64,000 bases of DNA from an uncultured Bacteroidales bacterium (GTDB lineage Bacteria > Bacteroidota > Bacteroidia > Bacteroidales > UBA932): contig CALVAC010000004.1 of the NCBI GenBank assembly GCA_944325435.1, forward strand, positions 62,001-126,000. The letters run 5' to 3'. This document shows positions 25,317-35,600 of this stretch, one piece after another. How positions within the stretch are numbered: position 1 is the stretch's first letter; every line of letters starts with the position of its first letter. The notes beneath the pieces are model-generated. The model searched no databases and was not told the origin of the DNA. It saw only the letters and a program-made list of their open reading frames with translations. The position numbers and the translations under genes were made by a program.

Positions 25317-27131
25317 TTAAAGTTCATATATGTCGAGAGACGGTATTGAAATATTGCTCCGCGAGCCGTAGAAACAGATGGTGTCGTATGGCTTTTCTGG
25401 GAATACCACATTGGTCATGACGAACTTGCCTCCGTTGCCAAACACTTCGATGCTGGACCTGTCTACAATGATCCTGAGTTCGACTGAATTGCCCTGCTGG
25501 CAAGGCGCTACTGTCACTGCAGGGAAATCTACACTGAAATCGGCCTTTCCGCTGCAGGTGCGGTCCATGATGAACTGGCTCTTTTCAGGGTCGAACCAGA
25601 AATCGGTCTTCTCCCCGTCTGCATTGGAGAGGCAGAATCCTGTAAGCCCGTCCCGTACGCTCTTGACTGTCATGCAGATCTCATATGCGTCCGGCATCTT
25701 GCGCTTTTCAGCGAGACTGACGGTCACATCCTCGCCTGCAGCCTGGAACCTGTCCTTATGGAGGAAAGGTTTGCGGTTCTGCTCGATTTCACGCACAGGT
25801 GACGATTTGAGCCATGTATCCCCGTCCTCGACATAGAGACTGAGTTCCCTGACTGCGGTGTTGGCTCCGCGGAACTGGGACACCGGAAGCACATTCTGGT
25901 ACTGCCAGTTGCTCATCCATCCGATTGCAAGGGTGCGCCCTTCCACATTTGACCATGTTACAGTGGCGTAGTTGTCCTTGCCCCAGTCCATCCATTTTGT
26001 CATGGTCGGAGACTCGTTCACGAATTTCTTCCCGTCGAAACTGCCCACAAAATACTGTGTCGCGCTGCCTCCGAAAGGACCTCCCGGATTGATGTTGCAG
26101 ATGAGCACCCATTTCTTCATGTCAGTGCCTTCTACAGGAAGTTCCACGAGGTCGGGGCATTCCCACACTCCTCCGTGGGCCCCCTGCCTGAGGCCGAAAC
26201 TGCTTTCTTCCTTCCATTCTTTCAGATTGGATGACGAGAATATCTTCATCTCCTGTCCCACTGCCAGCATCATCACCCAATGTTTTCCCGGAGCGTACCA
26301 GAACACTTTAGGGTCTCTGAAATCCCTTGCTTCGGATGTCAGGACAGGGTTGCCTTCATATTTGGTGAAAGTATATCCTCCGTCAGTGCTGTAGGCAATG
26401 CTCTGGCTCTGTGCGTCTCCCCAAGGGGTCGGTTTGGCAGAAGTGTACAGGGCCACGACCGCTCCCTCTCCGAATCCTGCCGTGTTGTCCTTGTCCACGA
26501 CGCACGAACCGCTGAATATCGTGCCCCATGCGTCAGGAGCGATTGCTATGGGTTCATTTTTCCAGTGGATGAGGTCGGTGCTGGTGGAATGTCCCCAGTG
26601 CATGTTGCCCCAGGTGCTTCCGTACGGATTGTGCTGGTAGTAGAGGTGATATACCCCGTCCTTGTAGAACATCCCGTTCGGGTCGTTCATCCATCCGTAG
26701 GCAGGGGTATGGTGGATTGCAGGTCTCCATTTCTCTCTGTTGGAAGAGTCGAATTCGTCCGACAGGGAAATGTGTTTCCAGCAGATGGAAGGTGCGGGCA
26801 TGCCCTGGACATCGATTCTGACGCTTTCCCCAGCAAATGCGGAAAGGTCGAGCGGCACATAATAGTCCACCTGTTCCCTTGCCAGCCTGATATTTACAGG
26901 CTGGCTGGAAACATATTCATTGTCTTTTACAATGTAGATTTTCCCTTCAGGAGCATTGTCCTGCACAGGGAGCAGAAGATATTTCCCGGCACATGGGATG
27001 TCAATGATGTTCTGCTCATTGGCAAGATGCTTCACCTTCAGCCCTGGCTCCGCGTCAGAGAGAGCCGGGAAAAGGAGGCATGCCATGCCGAGACATGCCG
27101 CCTTCAGGATATTCGAGAAATGCTTTCCCAT
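25317..27131 (-). CDS. GH32 fructan hydrolase (levanase/inulinase type)
   Basis: This secreted enzyme cleaves beta-fructan. After a signal peptide and a roughly 100-residue N-terminal beta domain, the five-bladed propeller carries GWMNDPNG with nucleophile Asp near residue 150, the transition-state block RDPKVF, and the acid/base block WECPDL. The C-terminal beta-sandwich follows (VDRSSIEVFGN is the usual GH32 signature there). The length of 604 is normal. ATG 27131 was chosen over the TTG six bases earlier. Whether it acts on levan or inulin, internally or at chain ends, cannot be told. Its gene is overlapped by the end of the GH32-like pseudogene upstream. Confidence 0.92.
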   Translation of the reverse strand: MGKHFSNILKAACLGMACLLFPALSDAEPGLKVKHLANEQNIIDIPCAGKYLLLPVQDNAPEGKIYIVKDNEYVSSQPVNIRLAREQVDYYVPLDLSAFAGESVRIDVQGMPAPSICWKHISLSDEFDSSNREKWRPAIHHTPAYGWMNDPNGMFYKDGVYHLYYQHNPYGSTWGNMHWGHSTSTDLIHWKNEPIAIAPDAWGTIFSGSCVVDKDNTAGFGEGAVVALYTSAKPTPWGDAQSQSIAYSTDGGYTFTKYEGNPVLTSEARDFRDPKVFWYAPGKHWVMMLAVGQEMKIFSSSNLKEWKEESSFGLRQGAHGGVWECPDLVELPVEGTDMKKWVLICNINPGGPFGGSATQYFVGSFDGKKFVNESPTMTKWMDWGKDNYATVTWSNVEGRTLAIGWMSNWQYQNVLPVSQFRGANTAVRELSLYVEDGDTWLKSSPVREIEQNRKPFLHKDRFQAAGEDVTVSLAEKRKMPDAYEICMTVKSVRDGLTGFCLSNADGEKTDFWFDPEKSQFIMDRTCSGKADFSVDFPAVTVAPCQQGNSVELRIIVDRSSIEVFGNGGKFVMTNVVFPEKPYDTICFYGSRSNISIPSLDIYEL

Positions 27132-27133
27132 AA

Positions 27134-28190
27134 TCAATAGTATTTGACTTCAATGTCGCTGACAGTGATGTTGCCGCCGTAGCAGTTGATGGACCAGCAG
27201 TTCTTCTGGGTGCCGTAGATACGGTTGGTGTAGGCGAGTACATCGTTTACATACACTGTGCAGACGGAATTGTCGGTGCATACTGTCACATTGTAGACAT
27301 AGTCTGCCGGAGTGTCGAAAACATAGCTGTCGATACCGTTGACAAAGCCGATTCCACCTTCTTCCGCAAAGTTAAGCTTTCTTTTTGTATCTGATTCGGG
27401 ATTCATCACCATCGAGTAGAATTTTTCAGAATCAGTTCCTCTGGCGAAAGAGAAGCCGAACTTGTCGGAAGCTGATGCAGTGGTGACAGTGAATTTGAGA
27501 TGGTTGTGGACATTCAGCCTGCTGAGAAGCATATATGAATTACCTGAAAGTTTGAAAGTCTTCCCTGAGACATCAGTCCCGACGGTCACTGCCTTGCTGT
27601 CAGATGTCACAGCCCCTGCGTCCTCAGCACTGAGAGCCATCACTTTCACTTCCTGTGATGATGTGTATTTGGCTTCTATGGCAGCGACAGGACCGAGGGT
27701 GAGTGTGCCGTCTTCATGCTGGATAATCTTCTGCGCAACCAGGTTGCCTCCCCATGACGGCTCTGCAGGAGAAGCTCCTACATCGGTGTTGTTCTGTCCA
27801 GGGCGGTTAGGGCACCATCCCCAGATGTACCTGTTCTCTCCGTCCGAAGCGGTCTTGCCGGCATAGAATGCCCTTGCGTCGAGGAAACCTTCATGGCTGT
27901 CAGGCCATATCCCTGCGTCATTCGCCGTGCAGGCTTTCAGCTCATCGAGGGTCTTGCCCTTGAAATACTGCACCTTGCGGATAGCCGCATGTTTTTCGGA
28001 ATAAACTAGATACCACCAGCCTCCCATCTTGAAGAGGTCAGGACATTCGTAGAAGCGGTCCCACATCATTGTCATGAACACTCCTGCACTTGTCCATTCT
28101 TTCAGGTTGTCGGAGATGAATTCGGCTATCGTGCCTTTCCCGTTCTGGTATGTGGAGACGAGCATATGCCATTTGCCGTCCTCGCCTTCG
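27134..28190 (-). pseudogene. 5'-truncated GH32/DUF4975-type gene
   Basis: The readable frame contains the later blades of a GH32-like propeller (WDRFYECPDLFKMGGWWYLV with the EC acid/base block; GFLDARAFYAG; YIWGWCPNR) and a DUF4975-like C-terminal lectin domain ending ITVSDIEVKYY. The N-terminal part with the WMNDPNG-type nucleophile block and a signal peptide is missing. Similarity begins at about 28190 (EGEDGKWHMLVSTY), exactly where a different gene fragment in another frame ends. An ATG at 28165 exists but would give a cytoplasmic, inactive fragment. The remnant is best read as the product of a deletion. Confidence 0.75.
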
Positions 28191-28302
28191 TATCGTCATC
28201 GCTGCATTGCGACACACCTATTATATAATCGGTTTTCCTTTCCGAACAGGAGCATGTCAGGAGCGCGGTCAGCAACAAGATGGTTATCGGCAGTTTTCTC
28301 AT
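28126..28302 (-). pseudogene. N-terminal remnant of a periplasmic-binding hybrid sensor
   Basis: A start at 28302 gives MRKLPITILLLTALLTCSCS and then YIIGVSQCSDD. That last phrase is characteristic of the start of the LacI-type periplasmic sensor domain in Bacteroides hybrid two-component regulators such as BT1754, the fructose sensor of the levan locus. After residue 36 the frame turns into out-of-frame GH32 sequence and stops after 58 residues. The remainder of the sensor (expected to exceed 1,000 residues) is gone. The junction is near 28190. Confidence 0.65.
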
Positions 28303-28321
28303 GTTATCTTTTCTCCAGTGG

Positions 28322-28337
28322 CGGATGTATACATCCG
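28322..28337. promoter_or_regulatory. 16-bp perfect palindrome, candidate operator
   Basis: CGGATGTATACATCCG reads the same on both strands. It sits next to a minus-strand -7 match (TAATTTTG, 28340-28347) and about 23 bases before the plus-strand -7 box of the downstream gene, a typical operator position. Confidence 0.45.
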
Positions 28338-28359
28338 TACAAAATTAACAAAATATTTG

Positions 28360-28367
28360 TACTTTTG
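28360..28367 (+). promoter_or_regulatory. -7 promoter element of the PurF-like gene
   Basis: TACTTTTG matches the TAnnTTTG box. No TTG is found at the expected -33 distance. The predicted start is near 28374, 44 bases before the ATG. Confidence 0.5.
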
Positions 28368-28417
28368 CGCCGCGAAGCTGATGCAGCCGCATTCAGGTAA
28401 ACTTAAATTTATTCACA

Positions 28418-29827
28418 ATGGGTGGTTTCTTCGGAACAATTTCAAAAGAGAAATGCGTGAACGATCTGTTCTACGGCACTGACTATAACTCACATATGGG
28501 TACCAAGCGCGGAGGTCTTGCAACCTACAGCAAGGAGGACGGTTTCCAGAGGTCCATACACAATCTGCAAAGCGCATATTTCAGGAGCAAGTTCGAGGAC
28601 GAGCTTGACAAGTTCAGCAAGGGGACTTCGGGAATAGGGGTGATCAGCGATACGGACCCCCAGCCTATAGTGATCAATTCCCATCTCGGGAAATTCGCCA
28701 TAGTCACAGTGGCAAAGGTCGTGAACATGCAGGAGATTGTGGATGATCTCCTTTCGAAGAACATGCATTTTGCAGAACTGAGTTCCGGTGACACCAACCA
28801 GACGGAACTGATAGCCCTTCTGATAACGCAGGGAAAGGATTTTGTGGATGGCATCGAGAATGTGTTCAGGACAGTCAAGGGTTCCTGTTCAATGCTTCTG
28901 CTCACCGAGGACGGAATAATAGCTGCAAGGGACAGGCTGGGCAGAACCCCGATTGTGATCGGACGGAAAGAGGGCGCGTATGCCGCCACTAGCGAGTCCT
29001 GCAGTTTCCCGAACCTTGATTACGAGATAGACAGGTATCTGGGGCCGGGAGAAATCGTAAAAATATGTCCGGACCATGTGGAGCAGCTCCGCAAACCCGA
29101 GGAGAAAATGCAGGTATGTTCTTTCCTGTGGGTATATTACGGATTCCCGACCTCAAGCTACGAGGGCCGGAATGTGGAGGAGGTCAGGTTCACCAGCGGG
29201 CTGGAGATGGGACGGCAGGACACTTCCGAGGTGGACTGTATCTGCGGTATCCCTGATTCCGGTGTCGGGCAGGCGCTTGGCTATGCTGAAGGCAAGGGAG
29301 TGCCGTACCACAGGGCGGTCACCAAATATACCCCGACGTGGCCGCGCAGCTTCACCCCGAGCAACCAGGAACTGAGGTCGCTGGTGGCCAAGATGAAACT
29401 GATCCCTAACAGGGCAATGCTCCAGGGCAAGCGCATCCTGTTCTGCGATGATTCAATTGTGAGGGGTACCCAGCTCAGGGACAATGTCAGGATATTGTTC
29501 GACTACGGTGCCAGGGAGGTGCACATGAGGATAGGCTGTCCTCCTCTTATCTATGGCTGTCCGTTTATTGGCTTCTCCGCGTCCAAGACTGATCTGGAAC
29601 TGATATCCAGACGGATAATCAAGGATTTCGAAGGGGATCCGGACAGGAATCTTGAGAAATATGCGACGACAGGCTCGCCTGAATATCAGCGGCTTGTGGA
29701 TGAGATAAGGCAAAGGTTCGGATTGACTTCCTTGAAATTCAATACGATAGAGACGCTGGTCAAAGCGATAGGGCTTCCGAAATGCAAGGTATGTACCCAT
29801 TGCTTCGATGGTTCCAGCTGTTTCTGA
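28418..29827 (+). CDS. PurF-like amidophosphoribosyltransferase lacking the N-terminal cysteine
   Basis: The 469-residue protein has the two-domain layout of glutamine PRPP amidotransferase. The N-terminal Ntn-type glutaminase domain includes HMGTKRGGLATY and GSCSMLLLTEDGIIAARDRLG. The PRT domain includes the PRPP loop RILFCDDSIVRGTQLRDN. The C-terminus has a cysteine cluster (CKVCTHCFDGSSCF) that might hold a metal centre. The start is MGGFFG, where the family's MCGIFG places its catalytic cysteine at position 2, so glutamine hydrolysis by the usual mechanism is not expected. It may use free ammonia, act on a related substrate or be regulatory. I recall similar MGGFFG paralogues in other Bacteroides, so this is probably a lineage feature. 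Confidence 0.82.
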   Translation: MGGFFGTISKEKCVNDLFYGTDYNSHMGTKRGGLATYSKEDGFQRSIHNLQSAYFRSKFEDELDKFSKGTSGIGVISDTDPQPIVINSHLGKFAIVTVAKVVNMQEIVDDLLSKNMHFAELSSGDTNQTELIALLITQGKDFVDGIENVFRTVKGSCSMLLLTEDGIIAARDRLGRTPIVIGRKEGAYAATSESCSFPNLDYEIDRYLGPGEIVKICPDHVEQLRKPEEKMQVCSFLWVYYGFPTSSYEGRNVEEVRFTSGLEMGRQDTSEVDCICGIPDSGVGQALGYAEGKGVPYHRAVTKYTPTWPRSFTPSNQELRSLVAKMKLIPNRAMLQGKRILFCDDSIVRGTQLRDNVRILFDYGAREVHMRIGCPPLIYGCPFIGFSASKTDLELISRRIIKDFEGDPDRNLEKYATTGSPEYQRLVDEIRQRFGLTSLKFNTIETLVKAIGLPKCKVCTHCFDGSSCF

Positions 29828-29900
29828 TATATGTGCCGGATGACAGCTGCCTGCTGCCGTCGTTGACTGGTTTGAAGTCTTGTTAATGGTTGATATCACG

Positions 29901-30773
29901 ATGAAAAGGTTTATTTTCGGAATATGCGTGCTTTTTGCCGCGTTGTCCGTGTCTTTGGTGTCAGGGATGGCACAGGAGAAGGCCGTACAGGAAAAGTCAG
30001 TATCTGCCGATGCACCCGGCGGCTGGAATGATGGCAGAATCAGGATTGTAGCCCACAGGGGCTACTGGAACTGCGAAGAGGCCGGATATGCCAGAAATTC
30101 AGTGGCAGCATTGAAATGTGCCCAGAAGGCAGGTTTCTGGGGCAGCGAGTTCGATGTGAATATGACATCGGATGGATATCTGCTTGTGTACCATGACAGC
30201 ACAATCGGCGGAAAGCCCATTGACAGGACCCCCTATTCGGAATTCAAGGATGTGAGGCTCGAGAACGGGGAGAAAATACCTCTGGTCGATGACTACCTGA
30301 AGCAGGCCCTGAAACATCCCGGGACCGTCCTTGTGTATGAACTTAAGACGCATTCCTCTCCTGACATAGAGTCGAGACTTGTCGGAAGGACGGCTGACAA
30401 GCTCAGGGAATACGGCCTGTACGATCCTGACAAGGTCATTTTCATTTCATTCAGCAAGTTTATATGCGACAAGATAGCGGCGGAGATGCCTGGGTTCGTA
30501 TGCCAGTATCTGGGGGATGACCGTTGCCCTGAAAGTCTTTATGAAGATGGTATAAACGGAGTCGATTACCATTTCAGTGTATTCTATTCCCATACCCAAT
30601 GGCTGGAACAGGCAAGAAATCTCGGAATGTCTGTCAACTGCTGGACTGTCAATGAAGTCAAGGATATGCAGAATATGGCAGGACTTGGTGTGGACTGCAT
30701 CACCACCGACAGACCGATGGACCTGAGGCAGGAGCTCAAGACCGCATCCGTCGAAGAAGTGATGTCATTCTGA
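29901..30773 (+). CDS. Glycerophosphodiester phosphodiesterase
   Basis: This secreted or periplasmic enzyme would release glycerol-3-phosphate from glycerophosphodiesters. The 290-residue product has a signal peptide (MKRFIFGICVLFAALSV), then the GDPD core: catalytic RIVAHRGYW, metal-binding acids in GSEFDVNMTSDG, second histidine in LLVYHDST, and later VYELKTHS and a C-terminal MSVNCWTVNEVKDM. In-frame starts at 29880 and 29886 precede it, but ATG 29901 starts the basic signal region. It converges on the S4-domain gene with a 19-base gap. Confidence 0.9.
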   Translation: MKRFIFGICVLFAALSVSLVSGMAQEKAVQEKSVSADAPGGWNDGRIRIVAHRGYWNCEEAGYARNSVAALKCAQKAGFWGSEFDVNMTSDGYLLVYHDSTIGGKPIDRTPYSEFKDVRLENGEKIPLVDDYLKQALKHPGTVLVYELKTHSSPDIESRLVGRTADKLREYGLYDPDKVIFISFSKFICDKIAAEMPGFVCQYLGDDRCPESLYEDGINGVDYHFSVFYSHTQWLEQARNLGMSVNCWTVNEVKDMQNMAGLGVDCITTDRPMDLRQELKTASVEEVMSF

Positions 30774-30792
30774 GCAGGAGGGCTGAAGGGAA

Positions 30793-31236
30793 TCATTCGT
30801 CCTCCAGCCCGAATTCATCCGCAAAGTCATCTGCTACATCATCCGGCACATCGAAATCCAGGGAATCCCACAGCGACTCCATCTGCCGCCTGTCCTTTTT
30901 GGTAGGTCTTCCGCTGCCTGGATCCCTCTTTAGGAAGAATGTCTCTACAGGATGCCTGAGCTTGTCCAGCTCCTCCTGCGGGGTAATGTTCTCTGCATAT
31001 TGGGACACCAGTCTGGCCCCGACCCTCTTTTCAGTCAGGGCTATGACTTTATAGCTGTACTGCACCGCGCCTTTCCTCGCAGAGACGACATCTCCGGGCT
31101 TTACGGTCTTAGATGGCTTGACATCATTGCCGTTAAGCCTCACCTTGCCTCCTTTGCAGGCATCTGTCGCGTCACTGCGTGTCTTGTAGACCCTGATCGC
31201 CCACAGATATTTGTCTATCCTTGTCTCGTCTGCCAT
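30793..31236 (-). CDS. S4-domain RNA-binding protein, Hsp15 family
   Basis: The 147-residue protein begins with an S4 domain (RIDKYLWAIRVYKTRSDATD, then GKVRLNGNDVKPS), the layout of HslR/Hsp15, which in E. coli rescues stalled 50S subunits carrying nascent chains. The C-terminal extension is basic (GSGRPTKKDRRQME) then strongly acidic (DVPDDVADDFADEFGLEDE). It is downstream of manA on the same strand with a 60-base gap and could be cotranscribed. Confidence 0.88.
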   Translation of the reverse strand: MADETRIDKYLWAIRVYKTRSDATDACKGGKVRLNGNDVKPSKTVKPGDVVSARKGAVQYSYKVIALTEKRVGARLVSQYAENITPQEELDKLRHPVETFFLKRDPGSGRPTKKDRRQMESLWDSLDFDVPDDVADDFADEFGLEDE

Positions 31237-31296
31237 GACTTATAATGATATCACTGCCCCGTGAGGGAAATGCCGTCCGGAGCAGGGATGATATGA

Positions 31297-32469
31297 CTAT
31301 TCTGCCGGATCTTCCCTGTCGATACCCTCGTAGTCCTCTCCTTCGAGATAAGGTTCTGTCTCCGGGTTGATGTAGCTGTCGACCTCTTCCTGCCTTTCCA
31401 CCATGGCTTCGACCAGCAGGGTGTCCCTTTCTGTAGGGACAATTGTGAAGTCCGGCATGTCTGCAGGAACAAGGACAGTGTCGCCTTTGTGTACCTCTGT
31501 GGATTCTGTAGTCCTGCCTCCTTTCCCGTCAGGGACGGACACCTGGATGGAGGCGCCTCCTTCTATGCACATATAGATGAGAAATCCGTTGAACTTCTCT
31601 TTGGAAATCTGGAGAGGGGTGCTGACCTTCATCTCGTTTACCGTGAACTGGGGACATTTCGCAAGTTCACGCACAGGACTGTCGTTTCTGTATTCATCTC
31701 CCCAGAGCGGGCCTTTTATGAAAAGGCTCTCATCGAATTTGCTGTAGTTGATCAGGTCGATTGCCTCATCAAGATGCATTTTCCTCGCTGTCTTTGGGTT
31801 GAATTCCCGTCCCCAGTCATAGAGCCTGAAAGTGAGGTCTGAAGATTCCTGTATTTCGGCTATGAGAAGTCCTCCATCAGCGGCATGTATCGTGCCCGGC
31901 ACAATGCGGATGGCATCACCTTTCTTAGGGTGAAGTACATTGAGTACTTCCTCTACAGTCCCGTTATGACAGCGGTCGTAGAGCTCCTGTGCGGAAATCT
32001 CCCTGTTGAATCCGGCATATACCTTCGCGTCTTCGGCAGCATCGAGCACATACCATATCTCGCTCTTGCCGAGGGAGTCGTATCTCTGTTCCGCGACCTC
32101 ATCATCCGGATGCACCTGCACGGACAGTTTGTTCTGGATGTCGAGGAACTTGATCAGCAGAGGGAACTGTCTTCCGTACCGGTTGTAGACATCTTCTCCG
32201 ACGATCCTGTCCAGGTATGTCTCCATCAGCTCGCTTATGGTGTTCCCTGCCAGCCACCCGTTGGCAACCACGGAATCCTGTACGCCCATATCAGCGATTT
32301 CCCAGCTTTCTCCGATGGCTTCATCTGCGGTGAGCTTCCTTTCGCTGCCGTCTTCTCCGGCCTCGTAGAATTCCTTTCCGAGTTTCTTGATAAGGTTCGA
32401 GCCTCCCCATACTCTCTTTGATGGTATAGGAATGAATTTCAGTGGGTATAACTGTTTCTTTGTCTCCAT
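31297..32469 (-). CDS. manA: Mannose-6-phosphate isomerase, class I
   Basis: This zinc enzyme interconverts mannose-6-phosphate and fructose-6-phosphate. The 390-residue product has a cupin layout with FPLLIKFLDIQNKLSVQVHP (first metal ligands), KSEIWYVLDA with the ligand Glu, and GDAIRIVPGTIHA with the later His. The C-terminal extension is acidic. An in-frame extension to 32706 exists, but the ATG at 32469 (METKKQLYPLKF) matches the family start and lies downstream of a -7 match (TATATTTG, minus strand 32510-32517). Confidence 0.9.
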   Translation of the reverse strand: METKKQLYPLKFIPIPSKRVWGGSNLIKKLGKEFYEAGEDGSERKLTADEAIGESWEIADMGVQDSVVANGWLAGNTISELMETYLDRIVGEDVYNRYGRQFPLLIKFLDIQNKLSVQVHPDDEVAEQRYDSLGKSEIWYVLDAAEDAKVYAGFNREISAQELYDRCHNGTVEEVLNVLHPKKGDAIRIVPGTIHAADGGLLIAEIQESSDLTFRLYDWGREFNPKTARKMHLDEAIDLINYSKFDESLFIKGPLWGDEYRNDSPVRELAKCPQFTVNEMKVSTPLQISKEKFNGFLIYMCIEGGASIQVSVPDGKGGRTTESTEVHKGDTVLVPADMPDFTIVPTERDTLLVEAMVERQEEVDSYINPETEPYLEGEDYEGIDREDPAE

Positions 32470-32670
32470 TGTTTTCTGCCGGAATCCGGCCCTCCGTTTA
32501 ATCCGTCTGCAAATATAGGAATTGTTTTGAAATTTATCTGACGAATCGGCATCCTTGTCCGTCCCTATGCCCTGCCGGTTCCGCGATGTCCTTTCCTGTC
32601 CCTGAAAGTTCTGGTCAGTTTGTGTTATTGTATGACAAGAATGTGTTATGGTGTTGTCTTCCGTTCTGAC

Positions 32671-32678
32671 TATATTTG
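32671..32678 (+). promoter_or_regulatory. -7 promoter element of the hybrid regulator
   Basis: TATATTTG fits TAnnTTTG. No well-spaced TTG was found upstream. The predicted start is near 32685, only 13 bases before the preferred ATG at 32698. Confidence 0.45.
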
Positions 32679-32697
32679 CGGAATAACCATAATACAG

Positions 32698-35600
32698 ATG
32701 AAACATCCACTGACCATTCTGGCGGCAAGTCTGTCTCTTGCGCTGTCAGTCTCTCTCCACGCAGCTCCGGCCTCTTATGGCGACCGGTACAGGTTCACCC
32801 ATATAGACCGTTCCTGGGGGCTGTCATACAATGCAGTGAAATGTATGGCGCAAGACAGCAGGGGATTTGTCTGGATAGGTACCTACAAGGGCCTGAACAG
32901 GTATGATGGGGTCAGGATCAAGAGCTACGACAGGCTGGATATGGGAGTGGATTCTGACTATATCAATGTGCTTGCCGAGGATTCGGCCGGAAATATCCTC
33001 ATAGGGACTGACAACGGCATTGTCATATATGACTATGTATTGGATGATTTCCGCAGACCTGCCGGATCGGACATTCTGGACGACAGGGTGTATGACATCT
33101 GTATGGATTCGGACGGGACAATGTGGATAGGCTCGCGTTCACAGGGTCTGTTCAGATATGATTCCGGGACGGATGAGCTGTCTGCGGCGACTGTCATCCG
33201 GGAGGATGGCTCTGTTCTGGACAATGTCTACAGGATTGCCATAGACAGCAACGACAGGATGTATATGGCCTCGTATTGCGACAATATATACTGTATGGAT
33301 ATCGGTGCGGTCAGTGCGCCGGTGAGGCTCGTGGTCGAATGTCCTGATTTTTTTGAAGGGGATGATGTGGAGGGGCTGTGTGTCAGTCCGAGGGCCGATT
33401 ATCTGGTATATGTGGCCAGCAAACGCCACGGGCTGTGCGAGGTGAATACTATGACCGGGAAGGTGAAGATGCTCCACGCCATATCGGCGGACTCGAGACC
33501 TGTCGGACTGGATATCGGGGGGAAGGACCTTTGGCTTTCCACCACATCCGGGCTGGTCCGGTACGATATTGCAGTTGGCAGCTGCTCTGCCCTGAGGCAG
33601 GACAGCAATGACAGGTTTTCCCTGTCGGATGACTATGTCAACTGCGTGCTCATCGATGACAGGGATGGGCTGTGGGTGGGGACTGCATACCACGGGGTCA
33701 ACTATCATGGTGTGCATCAGGATCTTTTCGGCAAATTCTACAGGACAGATGATGGGGAGAGTCTGGAAGGCAGCGAAGTGTGCGATTTCGCCCAGGATGG
33801 GGATGGCAATGTGTGGATTGCCACCGAGCGCAAGGGCCTGTTTCTGTATTGCCCTGAGACAGACCGGCTGACGGCATACAGGCTGCCGATCCGTCTGGAC
33901 CATATAAATGCCCTCTACTGCGATGGGGACTGGTTATGGCTGGGCTATCACAACGGTATCTGCCGGATGAATCGGCGTGACAGGTCTGTGGTGTCATATC
34001 CGCATTTCAGCGTCTCGGATGTAGATGTCGACAACAGAGTGCTGGACATATTCATGTCTTCCGATGGGCTGCTGTATGTGTGTACATCGATAGGGATGAT
34101 GAAATACGATTCTGCGCTGGATTCGTTCTGCAAGGTGGAGTGTCTCGGAGATGGTGCTATAGAACATGTCCTCGAGGATGGCAGAGGCACCATCTGGGTG
34201 GCTTCCTACAGTTCGGGTGTGTATGCGTATGACAGGTTCGCGGACCGGGTCGCAGGGCACTGGTGTGTCCGCGATGGAGATGGCAGCATTCCGGAGATGA
34301 CCTCATCGGTCTGCATAGATGAGGATGGTCAGGTGTGGATTGTCGGGTTCGGCTCAGGTTTCTTCAGGTATGACCAGAAGAAAAAGGATTTCGATGCTTA
34401 CGACAGGGCGGGCTATCCCGCACTGCCTACGGACATATTCTTCTCTGCGCTTCCTGATGACAACGGCAATCTATGGCTGTCTTCGGACAGGGGGCTGGTG
34501 AGATTCGACAGGAATACAGGTTCTGTAGCGGTCTACAATGTCCTGTCCGGGATTCTGGATGATGATTTCAGGAAGTCTTGTATCCGTCTTGGAGATGGGT
34601 CGATGCTTTTCGGCTCATCCGATGGTTTCATCCGCTTCTCTCCCGGTGATTTCCGGACAGACCTGCAGCCTGTGGAAGTGTCTGTGACGGATTTTCTTGT
34701 AGGTGACATGGCGGTTGTCCCGTCGGAGTCAGGCCCGGTGGACCGTAACATAGACATAGCCGGCCATGTGAGACTGGAGGCTGACAGTAATTCTTTCGGT
34801 TTTCGTCTGGCTTCGCATATATCCGGTTCCCTTGCCGGAGGTTCTGTCAAATGTATGCTTGCAGGGTATGACAGTCTCATGGTGGATGTCCCATCGAACA
34901 TGGAGGTGTACTGGTACAATATCCCTCCCGGAGACTATGTATTCAAAGTCGTTTCATCAGGACAGAACGGTCTGACTACGGCAGCGCATAAGGATATACG
35001 GGTCGAGATTCTTCCGGAGTTCTGGCAGTCCCGTACCGGGATTGCGCTTATTGTCGCCATGTCGATTGCCGTATGCGTGGCAGTGTTCATTATGATATAT
35101 ATGAGGATGGAGCAGAGGCACCGTTCGGCGCAGGAAGAGATGGAGAGGAGGAAGGAAAAGGAGATGCTTCAGGAGAAGATGTCATTCTTTTCCAACATAG
35201 TGCATGAAATCAAGACTCCGCTTACCCTGATCCGCACCCCGCTCCAGAACATCATGGCATCAGGGGTTCCTGCATACATGAAGGAGGAGCTTGCCATAAT
35301 CGCTAACAGCACCGACTGTCTCGACAGGCTGGTGAAGGAGCTTCTGGACTTCATCAGAATCGAGAAGCACGGCTATGTGCTGGAGTACAGGAACATCGAT
35401 GTCATTGACAGGATAAACTACATGTTATTCAACTTTTCGGAGACCGTGAAGAACCGTAACCTCAGGATGACATTCTCGCATGGTATGGACAGGCTGGAGG
35501 TCGCAGTGGATCCAAAGGCGCTTGACAAGATTCTCAACAATCTCCTGCACAATGCTGTCAAATATGCCGGTTCCTGGATATCCCTGACAGTGGAGGCCGC

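Noticed and set aside
27134..28165. Treating the second GH32-like frame as an intact gene starting at 28165
   Set aside because: It lacks a signal peptide and the nucleophile blade, and similarity to the family begins before the ATG, in sequence that has no start.
32470..32706. A 79-residue N-terminal extension of manA
   Set aside because: It runs through the divergent promoter region of the hybrid regulator, and its sequence does not look like a protein of this family.
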